A stretch of 64,000 nt of DNA from Candidatus Binatia bacterium (lineage in GTDB: Bacteria > Desulfobacterota > Binatia > UBA12015). The notes under the pieces were generated by a model, which did not search any database, had not been told where the DNA came from, and worked only from the letters and a program-made list of their open reading frames with translations. Where the stretch lies: NCBI GenBank assembly GCA_036563615.1, contig DATCMB010000022.1, forward strand, positions 124,001 to 188,000, written 5' to 3'. This document shows, piece by piece, positions 18,601 through 25,912 of the stretch (its first letter is position 1; each line of letters begins with the position of its first letter). The position numbers and the translations under genes are program-made.

Positions 18601-18982
18601 CGGCTTCGACGCGCCGGGCTTGCCGGTCATGGCGAGCGCGTCTCCTGTGCTTGACGCGCTGCCCGCGTTCGCGCAGGTCGAGCGCGCAGACCGGCCGTGG
18701 TACGCACGCGCGGGCGGCTGGCTGCGTCGCGCGGTCGCGTCGCTCGGCGGTCCGCGTTCCGCGATCGCCGACGACGAGGAGCGCGTGCTCACCGGACGCG
18801 AGCTCGCGGAGAAGGTGCAGCGCGACAAGAAGCAGGCGACCTCGGACTACGTGCCGCTGCACCAGCTCCAGATCCCGACGAGCGCGGTCGAGGAGGCGCT
18901 GAAGCAGCTGCCGGAGTCCGAGCGCGCGCGGATCGAGGCGGAGCGGGCGCGCGCCGCGGAAGGAGTCGAGCCGCAGCGGTGA
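15674..18982 (+). CDS. Large exported CehA/McbA-like PHP-domain hydrolase
   Basis: About 1,102 residues. I prefer the GTG at 15674, which has GGAGGG 7 bp upstream and gives a clean signal peptide (LRFVTGLLAFAVGLLPLEAAA); an ATG at 15638 is possible. Residues 25-370 are beta-rich, followed by Ig/carboxypeptidase-regulatory-like modules (about 370-550, DATGAFSGVVLPAGVYSFEI). The PHP-type domain begins near 568: DFHVHSA (H573, H575) and STDHD (603-607), with further histidines in IQYNHV and DSHR. CehA and McbA hydrolyse carbaryl or phosphoesters, but substrate here is unknown. Length is about twice that of CehA. Confidence 0.85.
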   Translation: MHALRFVTGLLAFAVGLLPLEAAAEFVATQVNAGNVAETLFTGTDADGGIDDWYLSNGVVQAIIDDVGPQADLVPLLGASAPPKVSEFAFTGCSLIDLGNNGQNNDHLTQIFTVGGLSTSNFILYNGISASTTASSATITCTGNLLGFDTGPSPVPPEDLQVVTEYTAAGSDPFLTVVTTVTNTHPTNTAMGLGGFLDASLWTQQAQVPFSPLVGRGFRHPVLDFSAIVLALETPAFAAAPGIARPSDGVIDPPSGLAAGENAYGLLGVEASIDQDGPGPNPPVVSTVNTLFGVSSNLLTAFGNFPLGSLQPGGVLTYKRRIYVAPKNDVAAVANAMITELAARQSFATGTISGDIDAVDTPDVEASVIATRTGGAAVPGFANDSPVTQFRTDATGAFSGVVLPAGVYSFEIRAAERDPVTVSGIVVAASTNTVVTTPQLSALSTLEFRVLEMVPGPDPTMPAKITFKGIAPTPDPRFRSDLLAIAVPLAGPEFDLRAETFGGGPAQANFLYLASGEGSVQIRPGKYEIIVSRGPEYSIRRRKVTIRAERKRKISMRLRRVVDTAGFVSGDFHVHSARSLDSTAMLRDRVASFAGEGVEVMVSTDHDYHVDYAPIIASLNLGNHITSIVGNETTGSVPNPPAFPDSTGHINAWPLTVQPDARRDGAVEDEFVAPNWIFKRLRDQGAQVIQYNHVRAGVSGITSIGFFNNFGYDPGLPISASPNDLLLDDDVTGPGTSGVSNPDGIRNIDFDVMEIINGTSVPGYIAVRRDWLSLLNQLDPPTVPFIGGTGTSDSHRVTLENAGYARTYVGGAGDDPATLDVSVFDANIKAGNMMATTGPFVRFSVLDAGGASATLGGTLVPSSSTVRLRIQVQAASWIPVEEVRVIANGFTVLTFDGTTKPAVKAAPKNAFSQALNRVVRFDAEIPVDVAVDTYFIVEAGAKLSPLPAPTPLIDTIVPGMVPIAFTNPVFVDLAGDGFDAPGLPVMASASPVLDALPAFAQVERADRPWYARAGGWLRRAVASLGGPRSAIADDEERVLTGRELAEKVQRDKKQATSDYVPLHQLQIPTSAVEEALKQLPESERARIEAERARAAEGVEPQR

Positions 18983-19368
18983 TCGGCAGCGAGCTTCGTT
19001 CGGACCGCAGCGGACGCGCGCTCCGCGCGGCGACGCTGGGGCTCGGCCTCGTGCTCGCGGCCGCCGTCGCCGGGGCGCACCAGCTCTCGGCGGACGACGT
19101 CATCGCGCGCCTGCGCGCCCCGGCGGCGCGCGAGGCGTACGACGTCGTCGACGTCGAGCGTCATCCCGGGCTGCCGCGGATGCTGCTCGTCCGGGTGGGA
19201 GAGCGCTGGCGCACGCTGCCGGCCGAGCGTCGGCGCGAGGCCGCCGAGGACTGGCTGCGCGCCTGGCGCCACGCGGTCGCGCAAGGCGTGGTGTCGATCC
19301 TCGACGTGCAGACCGGCCGCGCGGTGGTGAACTTCGACGCGCGCGGCAACGCCCTGGTCCGTCCTTGA
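18979..19368 (+). CDS. Small secreted protein coupled to the PHP hydrolase
   Basis: 129 residues from a GTG at 18979 whose bases overlap the upstream TGA (GTGA), so translation is likely coupled. A signal peptide is visible (LRAATLGLGLVLAAAVAGAHQ). The mature part has a segment WRTLPAERRREAAEDWLRAWRHAV and ends in a strand-like ARGNALVRP. Not recognised. Coupling suggests that it works with the exported hydrolase, possibly as an accessory or stabilising subunit. Confidence 0.65.
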   Translation: MIGSELRSDRSGRALRAATLGLGLVLAAAVAGAHQLSADDVIARLRAPAAREAYDVVDVERHPGLPRMLLVRVGERWRTLPAERRREAAEDWLRAWRHAVAQGVVSILDVQTGRAVVNFDARGNALVRP

Positions 19369-19445
19369 CGCCTTTCTCGACGCCTTGACGACACCTTGAC
19401 GAGACGCCGGACGTTCGACATCCGCCGCGTGCACGAGGCGTCGCG

Positions 19446-20912
19446 ATGAGCGAGCTGGCACGCTCGGTCGGCCTGCTGAGCTTCCGTCAAGCAGCGCAGC
19501 TCGTGCTGGGCGCGATCCGCGCCAAGATCGTGGCGGCGCTGCTCGGGCCGGCGGGCACGGGGCTCCTCGCGCAGGCGTCGTCGCTGCAGGATCTGCTCCG
19601 GCAGCTCAGCGTGCTCGGCTCGGCAAACGGCTTCCTGAAGCTCGTCGCGGAGGCGTACGGACGGCGGGATTCCCGCGCGCTCGAGCGCTTGATGGTGACC
19701 TCGCTCGCGCTGTTCGGCGCGCTCGCGCTCGTGCTCGCGGGGGCGAGCGTCGCGCTCGCGCCTCGAGTCGCCCGCTGGGTGTTCGACGACGCCGGGCAGG
19801 CGCCGCTCGTCGCGCTGGTCGCGCTCACGCTGCTCTTCGCCGTGCCGAAGACGCTCGCGATGCGCGTCCTCTCCGGGGCGCTGCAGTTCCGCGCCTTCGT
19901 TCAGGTCGCGCTCCTCGAGTCGCTGGTCGTCCTCGTGGCGATGGCGCTGCTGGCGTGGGGCTTTGGCTTGACGGGTGCGGTCGCGGCGTTCGCGATCGCG
20001 GAGATCGTCGCACTGGCGACGGCGGCCGTGCTCGTGCGCCGACACGTCGCTGCACCGCTCGAGCTGCGGCTCCGTCCGAGCGCCGCCGACGGAGCGACCG
20101 CACGCAAGCTCGTGCGCTACGCGGGCGCGCTGGCGCTGACCAGCATCGCCGCCGCCGGCTCGACGCTGTTCGTGCGCGGCGAGATCGTCCGCCAGTACGG
20201 CTCCGAGGCGAACGGCTTCTACCAGGTCGCCTGGCAGGTCGGGCAGAACTACCTCGGCATCCTGGCGACGTCGCTGTGGACCTACGGCATGCCGAAGGTC
20301 GCGACGAAGCTCGACGAGCCCGGCGCCGTGCTCGCGCTGCAGAACGACTTCCTGCGCATCGCGCTCGTCGTCCTGGCGCCCGGGATCGTCGTCCTGCTCG
20401 CGACGCGCGAGCTGTGGATCCCGGTCCTCTACACGAAGGAGTTCCTCGCGGCGGGAACGATGCTGTGCTGGCAGCTTGCAGGTGAGCTCGTCGCCATGCT
20501 GCGGCAGTCGATGAACATCTCGCTCCTGCCGCGCGAGCGTCTCGGGTTCCTCGTCTTCCAGGCGTTTCTCTACTGGGGCGGCTGGGCGGTGCTGTCGTGG
20601 CTGCTGCTGCCGGGGCTCGGCGCCGTCGCGGTCGCGCTCGCGTACTGCGCCGCGAACGTCGTCGCGCTGATCGCGACGTACGCCTACCACCGCGCGGCGC
20701 TCGGCTACCGCGTGCAGCGCGAGAACGCGCTGCGGCTCGCGCTCGTCGTGCCGGGCTTCGCGCTCGCCGTCCTGCTCGCGAGCGGTGCCGACGTGGTCAC
20801 GGCGCGGCTCTTGCCGATCGTTCTCGCGAGCGTCTGGACGCTCGCCCACCTGCGCGTCTACCGCGAGCTGCTCGGCGTGCGCCGGCTCGCGCGCCGCGGA
20901 GCGGAGCGCTAA
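19446..20912 (+). CDS. Polysaccharide/oligosaccharide flippase (Wzx/MATE-like)
   Basis: Polytopic inner-membrane protein of 488 residues, with about 12-14 hydrophobic segments spread over its length. The N-terminal SFRQAAQLVLGAIRAKIVAALLGPAGTGLLAQ is the typical first helix pair of the oligosaccharide flippase (MVF/MOP) family that moves lipid-linked sugars across the membrane. No glycosyltransferases are within the window, so the cargo cannot be named. The creatininase-like gene starts 9 bp downstream. Confidence 0.85.
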   Translation: MSELARSVGLLSFRQAAQLVLGAIRAKIVAALLGPAGTGLLAQASSLQDLLRQLSVLGSANGFLKLVAEAYGRRDSRALERLMVTSLALFGALALVLAGASVALAPRVARWVFDDAGQAPLVALVALTLLFAVPKTLAMRVLSGALQFRAFVQVALLESLVVLVAMALLAWGFGLTGAVAAFAIAEIVALATAAVLVRRHVAAPLELRLRPSAADGATARKLVRYAGALALTSIAAAGSTLFVRGEIVRQYGSEANGFYQVAWQVGQNYLGILATSLWTYGMPKVATKLDEPGAVLALQNDFLRIALVVLAPGIVVLLATRELWIPVLYTKEFLAAGTMLCWQLAGELVAMLRQSMNISLLPRERLGFLVFQAFLYWGGWAVLSWLLLPGLGAVAVALAYCAANVVALIATYAYHRAALGYRVQRENALRLALVVPGFALAVLLASGADVVTARLLPIVLASVWTLAHLRVYRELLGVRRLARRGAER

Positions 20913-20921
20913 GGGCAGCCG

Positions 20922-21938
20922 ATGGCCGTCGTCCGCGCGGAAGAGCTGACCTCCACGAAGCTCCGACAGCTGAGCGGAGCGCGCAGCGTCGCGTTCCTGC
21001 CGGTGAGCGCGCTCGAGGTGCACGGGCCGCACCTGCCGCTCGGAATGGACCTCTTCATGGCCCGCTGGATGGCGGAGGAGACCGGGCGTCGCTTCGCCGA
21101 GCGCCATCCCGACTGGATGGTCGTGCAGCTGCCGCCGCTGCCGCTCGGCGCCGACGAGCTGCCGCTCGCGGGCTCGGTCGAGGCGTCGCCGCGCACCGTG
21201 TACACGGCGCTCGTCGCGCACGGGCGAAGTCTCGCGCGCGCGGGCTTCGCGAACGTCGTGGTCACCAACGGACACGGCGGCCCGCGTCACGCGGCGGCGC
21301 TCGAGGCCGCGTGCCGCAAGGTCAGCCGGCGCACCGGGATCCGGATGTTCACGCCGTCGATCGTCACGCTGCACCGGATCGTCACCGGCGGACGTTTCGC
21401 GCGCGTCGAGGAGCTGATCGGACGCGCGCTCACCGAGCGCGAGCGCACCGGTCTGCTGAGCGGCGAGCACGCGGCCGCGTGGGAGACGAGCTTCATGCTC
21501 GCGCAGGACGCGCGGCTCGTCGAGCCCGGCTACGAGACGCTGCCGCCGCTGCAGCCGCCGGTGTGGCGTCCGCTGGCGCGCGTCGGCGCGTGGGCCGTCC
21601 GGCTGCGCGAGCGCACGGGTGGGGATGCGGCGAAGCTGCGCGAAGCGGTCGAGGCGCTGTCGGGCGCGATCGGCTGGCTGCTCAACGCGCGCTACGGCTA
21701 CGGCGGGGAAGCCGTCACGTACAAGGGCGATCCGTCCGTCGCGTCGGCGGAGATCGGTCACGCGTTCCGCGAGATCCTCGCCGAGGACTGCCTCGAGATC
21801 GTCGAGAACGTCTGCCTCGGTCGCGTCGCGGCGCACGAGGTGCGCAGCATCGCTTCGGAGCACGCGGTGATCCAGCCCGGCTTCGCGGCGCGCGTCGGCA
21901 TCGCGGCGGCGCTCGTGGTCGCGCTGCTGCTTCTCTGA
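20922..21938 (+). CDS. Creatininase family protein with C-terminal membrane anchor
   Basis: 338 residues. The family metal-binding motif EVHGPHLPLGMD (about 28-40) and the second motif TNGHGGPRHAAALEAA (about 108-123) are intact, plus a glutamate in GEHAAAWETS. Creatininases are amidohydrolases of cyclic amides; some relatives act in cofactor biosynthesis (MftE, ArfB), so the substrate is open. Unusually, the last 18 residues (AARVGIAAALVVALLLL) look like a membrane anchor. It starts 9 bp after the flippase gene, so it may act at the membrane in the same pathway. Confidence 0.85.
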   Translation: MAVVRAEELTSTKLRQLSGARSVAFLPVSALEVHGPHLPLGMDLFMARWMAEETGRRFAERHPDWMVVQLPPLPLGADELPLAGSVEASPRTVYTALVAHGRSLARAGFANVVVTNGHGGPRHAAALEAACRKVSRRTGIRMFTPSIVTLHRIVTGGRFARVEELIGRALTERERTGLLSGEHAAAWETSFMLAQDARLVEPGYETLPPLQPPVWRPLARVGAWAVRLRERTGGDAAKLREAVEALSGAIGWLLNARYGYGGEAVTYKGDPSVASAEIGHAFREILAEDCLEIVENVCLGRVAAHEVRSIASEHAVIQPGFAARVGIAAALVVALLLL

Positions 21939-21949
21939 CGCGCTCGTTC

Positions 21950-21978
21950 TTGAGTGCGTCTCGGGGCTCGGATAGCTG
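21950..21978 (+). promoter_or_regulatory. Candidate promoter upstream of peroxiredoxin
   Basis: TTGAGT (21950-21955), 17-bp spacer, TAGCTG (21973-21978), ending 38 bp before the start codon of the peroxiredoxin gene. The -10 match is weak. Confidence 0.3.
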
Positions 21979-22015
21979 TAGCGCTTCCCAACGACATCAG
22001 CCTCGCGAGGAGCCC

Positions 22016-22498
22016 ATGGCGATCAAGGAAGGCGACAAGATTCCCGACGTGAAGGTCACCGAGATGGTCGACGGCAAGCCGACGCCGATCTCGCTGGCGG
22101 AGCTCTCGGCCGGCAGGCGGGTCGTGGTGTTCGCCGTCCCCGGCGCGTTCACGCCGACCTGCTCGATGAAGCACCTGCCCGGGTTCATCGAGCACTACGA
22201 CGCGATCAAGAAGAAGGGCGTCGACGAGATCGCGTGCCTGTCGGTCAACGACGTGTTCGTCATGGACGCCTGGGGCAAGAGCAGCAACGCGACCGGCAAG
22301 GTGCGGATGCTGGCCGACGGCAACGGCGAGCTGACGCGCGCGCTCGGCCTCGACATGGACGCGAGCGGCTTCGGCATGGGGCCGCGCTCGCAGCGCTACG
22401 CGATGATCCTGCGCGACGGCAAGGTCGAGGCGCTGATGGTCGAGCCGGGTCCCGGGCTCAACGCGTCGAGCGCCGAGAAGGTTCTCGAGCGACTCTGA
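22016..22498 (+). CDS. Peroxiredoxin (Prx5-type redoxin)
   Basis: 160-residue thiol peroxidase that reduces hydrogen peroxide and organic peroxides. The peroxidatic cysteine is C49 in PGAFTPTCSMKHLPGF, the classical Prx5/AhpE-type site with threonine two residues earlier. The conserved arginine lies in the GMGPRSQRYAM segment. The ATG at 22016 follows GAGGAG. It stands as a single gene followed by a short hairpin. A resolving cysteine may be absent or in a different position, so the reductant is not predicted. Confidence 0.93.
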   Translation: MAIKEGDKIPDVKVTEMVDGKPTPISLAELSAGRRVVVFAVPGAFTPTCSMKHLPGFIEHYDAIKKKGVDEIACLSVNDVFVMDAWGKSSNATGKVRMLADGNGELTRALGLDMDASGFGMGPRSQRYAMILRDGKVEALMVEPGPGLNASSAEKVLERL

Positions 22499-22501
22499 AA
22501 T

Positions 22502-22520
22502 CGACGCCCGTGCGGCGTCG
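22502..22520. terminator. Short hairpin after peroxiredoxin gene
   Basis: A 7-bp perfect stem (CGACGCC/GGCGTCG, arms 22502-22508 and 22514-22520, 5-nt loop) directly after the stop codon. There is no T-tract. Weak candidate. Confidence 0.3.
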
Positions 22521-22630
22521 CTCGAGTCCGGGCGGCGCCGCGTGGGCACGCTCGGCGCTGCCGAGCGAGTCTTGCGCGGCGCCGAGTGACGCGCCCCGGC
22601 GCTGCGTTCCAGCTTCGTGCGCGACGCCGC

Positions 22631-23641
22631 TCAGACGAACCGCGTGCGACCGAGCGCGCCGTCGCGGCGCCACATGTAGCACGAGTCCGGGAAGCCGCCG
22701 GTCTCGTTGCCGCGCATCCACGGCACCTTGGTCCAGGTGTCGATGAACGAGGCGACGCACTGCACGGTCGCCGGCGCGAGCATCAAGAGCGCGTCGAGCA
22801 GCGGCTGGTCGTCGCCCGCGCCGCCCTGGCCGCCGAACTGATCGAGCAGGGCAGCCGTGATGCCGGCGCGCAGCGAGAGCCCGACGACGGGCTCGGCGCG
22901 GTCGGGACGCGGACGCCACTCGGCGGTGTCGAACGAGCGCGCGTCGCGCCGACGCTCCTCGAGCGCGAGCTCCGCGATGCGGAGCTCGCTCATCGCGACG
23001 CGCGCCGCTCCACGCAGCTCGAGCTGCGCGGCGAAGCGCTCGCTCGCCGCCGTCGCGTCCACCTCGGGCGCGAAGCACAGATCGTTCAGCTGTAGCGTCA
23101 ACCACAAGTCGCCATCGCTCTCGTAGCCGTCGACGACGACGTCGCGGCGGAACACGCGCTCGCCGCGCCGGCGCGGCGCATCGGAGCCGTGCAGGCGCCC
23201 GTCCTCGCGCAGCGCCCACGTCGCCGTCGGCCCGACGAGCTGCGCGAGCGTGAGGACGTGCGAGCAGCCGCGCGGGCCGCCGATCTCCTCGCTCAGCCGG
23301 CGCGGGTATCCTTTGTCGAGCGTCGTTCCGGCGAGCGCGTCGACGCGCGCGACGAGGTCGCGGCAGCTCTCCCCCTGCGTGGCCGCGCTCGCCTCGAAGG
23401 CCACCGTCGGCATGCGCGCCGTGAGCCGCGTGAGGCGTTGCGCGCGCCGGTCGATCGCGCCCGCGAGCTGCATGTGGTGGATGATGCCGGTTCCCTGCAG
23501 GTCGCCCGCGACCGGCACGAAGCCGCGCTTGCGCAGGTCGAGCACGTAGGCGGCGAGCTCGAGCTCGGCGCCGTCGCCGCCGAGCAGGGTCACCGAGAGC
23601 GTGCGGGTGTGGATCGGGATGCCGCGGGCCGCGATCTGCAT
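22631..23641 (-). CDS. DUF2889 domain-containing protein
   Basis: About 336 residues from the ATG at 23641; a TTG at 23677 would add 12 residues. It reads as a DUF2889 protein, with the characteristic IGGPRGCSHVLTLAQLVGPTATWAL segment, although I assign this from memory of the family pattern. It has no signal peptide or membrane helix. The C-terminus GFPDSCYMWRRDGALGR is distinctive. It lies 92 bp downstream of bufC on the same strand, so it could belong to the bufferin operon or follow it by chance. Function unknown. Confidence 0.65.
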   Translation of the reverse strand: MQIAARGIPIHTRTLSVTLLGGDGAELELAAYVLDLRKRGFVPVAGDLQGTGIIHHMQLAGAIDRRAQRLTRLTARMPTVAFEASAATQGESCRDLVARVDALAGTTLDKGYPRRLSEEIGGPRGCSHVLTLAQLVGPTATWALREDGRLHGSDAPRRRGERVFRRDVVVDGYESDGDLWLTLQLNDLCFAPEVDATAASERFAAQLELRGAARVAMSELRIAELALEERRRDARSFDTAEWRPRPDRAEPVVGLSLRAGITAALLDQFGGQGGAGDDQPLLDALLMLAPATVQCVASFIDTWTKVPWMRGNETGGFPDSCYMWRRDGALGRTRFV

Positions 23642-23733
23642 GCTCCGTATGTGCTCCGGCTTCCGGCGTCCCGGCAAGCCGCGCGCTCGTGGCGATCGGC
23701 CGGAGAGGGCAGGGCGCCGCTCGGGCCGCTTGC

Positions 23734-24552
23734 TCAGGCGCTCGCGCGGGCCACGAGCAGCTCGTCCGCGAGCCAGCGACGCAGGAGCTTGAGCGCTTCG
23801 CCCGCCGCCGCGTCGTCACCGACGCGTGCCGCGAGCCACTCGCAGAGGTCGGCGAAGGTGACGCCGCCGCCGCGCAGCCAGTCGAGCGCCGCGAACTCGA
23901 GCTCGTCGACGCGGCGGTGGAAGACCTGCCAGCCCTGACGCCAGACGCGAAGCCACAGCGTGGCGCGCGGCACGTCGCCTAGCTCCTCGCCGCGCAGCAG
24001 CCGCTCGCGCGCGTCGTCGACGGGAGCCGACGTCGCGACGAGCCGGAGCGACCGCACCGGGCGGACGTCGAGCGCGGGCCACGCCTCGGGCGCGAGCGCG
24101 GCGAGATCGTCCGGCCGCAGCACGGGCTCGTCGACGGCGTCGAAGGCCTCGACCAGCGCCCACTCGAAGCGGGCGAGATCCTGCTGCCAGGGCGCGTCGA
24201 GGAGCTCCGGGTGGTGCTCGAGAAAGCCCGGCAGGTGACGCCCGAGGTCGCGCAGCGACGGGCTGTCGCTCGGGTGGCGGACGAGGTAGGCGCGCACGAG
24301 GCGCGCGAAGCGCTCGTCGCCGAGCGAGCATCGCAGCGCGCCGTAGTCCTCGGCGAGCGCGTCGTGCAGCCGCAGGAAGTACATCTCGGCATAGATCGCG
24401 ACGCGCCCCGCGGCGGAAAGCCGCTCGTCGCCGGCGACCGGCAGCTCCGCGACCAGGCGCTCCACCTCGTGCGGCGCGAGCCCACGCGCGTTTGCGATCA
24501 GCTCACGCAGGCGGAGCTGCAGCTCGCGCAGCGGCAGCGGGGCGGCGCTCAT
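23734..24552 (-). CDS. bufC: BufC-like DUF2063 (putative DNA-binding-domain) partner protein
   Basis: 272 residues in the DUF2063 family, the usual companion of DUF692 enzymes. Its ATG overlaps the bufB stop (shared ATGA at 24549-24552), so the two are translationally coupled. The N-terminal part is the DUF2063 domain (AGRVAIYAEMYFLRLHDALAEDYGALR, about 45-70, typical YxxMYxxRL core), followed by a helical C-terminal domain with SLRDLGRHLPGF. In characterised bufferin systems BufC recruits or presents the precursor to BufB. That role is assumed here. Confidence 0.9.
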   Translation of the reverse strand: MSAAPLPLRELQLRLRELIANARGLAPHEVERLVAELPVAGDERLSAAGRVAIYAEMYFLRLHDALAEDYGALRCSLGDERFARLVRAYLVRHPSDSPSLRDLGRHLPGFLEHHPELLDAPWQQDLARFEWALVEAFDAVDEPVLRPDDLAALAPEAWPALDVRPVRSLRLVATSAPVDDARERLLRGEELGDVPRATLWLRVWRQGWQVFHRRVDELEFAALDWLRGGGVTFADLCEWLAARVGDDAAAGEALKLLRRWLADELLVARASA

Positions 24553-25403
24553 GCCGCCTGCTCGCCGCGCTGGGCGACGGTCGCGAGCGCGATCTCGCGC
24601 GCCCGCAACGCCTGCTCCTCGACCGTCGCGAGCGGCGGCACCTCGCCGTCCCACTCGACCAGCGTCGAGACCCGGCCGAGGCGCGCGATCGTGTAGCGGT
24701 AGAGGTCCCACACGGCGTCGGTGATCGGCGCGTCGTGGGTGTCGCGCAGGTGCGTGCCGTAGTCGCTGTGGCCGGCGAGGTGGATCTGCGCCACGCGCTC
24801 CGCCGGGATGGCGTCGATGAAGCGCCGCGGGTCGAAGCCGTGGTTGTGCGCGCTCACCCAGACGTTGTTGACGTCGAGCAGCAGATCGCAGTCGGCTCGC
24901 CGGGTGAGCTCGGCGAGGAACTCCCACTCGGGCATCGTCGAGTGGGTGAACGTCAAGTAGCTCGACACGTTCTCGAGCACGAGCCGTCGGCCGAGCGCGT
25001 CCTGCACGCGCTCGACGCGCGCGGCGACGTGCGCGAGCGTCTCCTCGGTCCACGGCAGCGGCAGCAGGTCGTGCAGGTTGTGCGCGTCGACGCCGGTCCA
25101 GCAGAGATGGTCGGAGACCCACGCCGGCTCGAAGCGGTCGACGAGCGCGCGCAGCGCGCGCAGGTAGTCCTCGTCGAGCGGGTCCGTGCTGCCGATCGAC
25201 AGCGACACGCCGTGCAGGACGAGAGGGTAGTCGCGGCGCACGCGCTCGAGGACGTGCAGCGGACGTCCGCCGGGGACGAGGAAGTTCTCCGAGATGGCCT
25301 CGAACCAGTCGACGCGCGTGCCGTGCTCGAGGATGTCGGCGTAGTGGCCGCGCCGGAGCCCGATGCCGAAGCCGAGGTCGCGATGACGGCGCATGGGATT
25401 CAC
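24549..25403 (-). CDS. bufB: BufB-like DUF692 (MNIO) multinuclear iron oxidase
   Basis: 284 residues, DUF692/MNIO family: enzymes that use two or three iron ions to modify peptide residues, often cysteine, as in MbnB (methanobactin) and BufB. Candidate metal ligands in family order: H64 (LVLHGVSLS), H99 (SDHLCW), E144 (LENVSSYL), D177 and N180 (LLDVNNV), H186/H188, H208 and H212 (IHLAGHSDYG), and E250 (LVEWDGEVP). It sits directly after the Cys-rich precursor gene and overlaps bufC. Predicted to oxidise precursor cysteines, possibly to thiooxazole-type groups, by analogy. Confidence 0.94.
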   Translation of the reverse strand: MNPMRRHRDLGFGIGLRRGHYADILEHGTRVDWFEAISENFLVPGGRPLHVLERVRRDYPLVLHGVSLSIGSTDPLDEDYLRALRALVDRFEPAWVSDHLCWTGVDAHNLHDLLPLPWTEETLAHVAARVERVQDALGRRLVLENVSSYLTFTHSTMPEWEFLAELTRRADCDLLLDVNNVWVSAHNHGFDPRRFIDAIPAERVAQIHLAGHSDYGTHLRDTHDAPITDAVWDLYRYTIARLGRVSTLVEWDGEVPPLATVEEQALRAREIALATVAQRGEQAA

Positions 25404-25412
25404 GCAGTTGCG

Positions 25413-25440
25413 GGCGGGGGAGCGTCGGCGCTCCCCCGCC
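25413..25440 (-). promoter_or_regulatory. Intercistronic hairpin between bufA-like and bufB genes
   Basis: A perfect 12-bp inverted repeat (arms 25413-25424 and 25429-25440) with a 4-nt loop lies in the 46-bp gap between precursor and enzyme genes. There is no T-tract on the transcribed minus strand, so it may act as an attenuator, mRNA 3' stabiliser or processing signal giving more precursor than enzyme mRNA rather than as a full terminator. Confidence 0.6.
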
Positions 25441-25449
25441 TGCGGTGCG

Positions 25450-25716
25450 TTACTTGACCACCTGGCCGCCCTTGGTCTTGCACTCCTCCTCGCTCGCGGT
25501 CGAGACCACGCCCTTGCCCTTGCACTCGTTCATGCCGCCGCAGGCGTGACCCGCGCCGGCGCACTCGCCCTTGCCCTTGCACTCGTTGATGCCGGCGCAG
25601 CGGACCTTGGCGTCCTTCTTCTCGCCCTCGGTCGGGGTGTCGGCGAGCGCCGTGCTCGCGGTGAACATCGCTGCGACGCCGAGCGCGATCAGCGCTCCCT
25701 TGGTGGTGCGGTTCAT
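25450..25716 (-). CDS. bufA: BufA-like bufferin precursor peptide
   Basis: 88-residue Cys-rich exported peptide. The N-terminus is a Sec signal peptide (MNRTTKGALIALGVAAMFTASTALA, cut predicted after A25). The mature part is hydrophilic with six cysteines at 40, 46, 52, 59, 65 and 79, and two copies of NECKGKG (44-50 and 63-69). The start has the strong site GAAGGAGCACGTC. Gene order precursor-DUF692-DUF2063 identifies it as the likely RiPP substrate; its Cys pattern is nearer BufA2-type than the DUF2282 BufA1 type. Mature bufferins are reported to bind copper; metal and modifications are not shown here. Confidence 0.9.
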   Translation of the reverse strand: MNRTTKGALIALGVAAMFTASTALADTPTEGEKKDAKVRCAGINECKGKGECAGAGHACGGMNECKGKGVVSTASEEECKTKGGQVVK

Positions 25717-25912
25717 GACGTGCTCCTTCGTTCTCCAGGTTGAAGGCCGGACGGACCCGAGCTCCGGCCCCTTCGACGGCGCCGCGGTTCCGGCGCGTGC
25801 TGCGACGTGGATTCGGATGCCAGGCGCGAGCGGACGCTCGTGGGGCGCGCCCCGGCCCGCTCGGGCCGATGTCCCAGGGCGGCCCCGGGTCGGGCGGGGC
25901 GGAGAGATCGCC

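Noticed and set aside
15476..18862. Minus-strand ORF of 1,128 codons
   Set aside because: It runs antisense to the exported PHP hydrolase and is Arg/His/Asp-rich with no motif. Such long open antisense frames are expected when GC-rich codon use removes stops.
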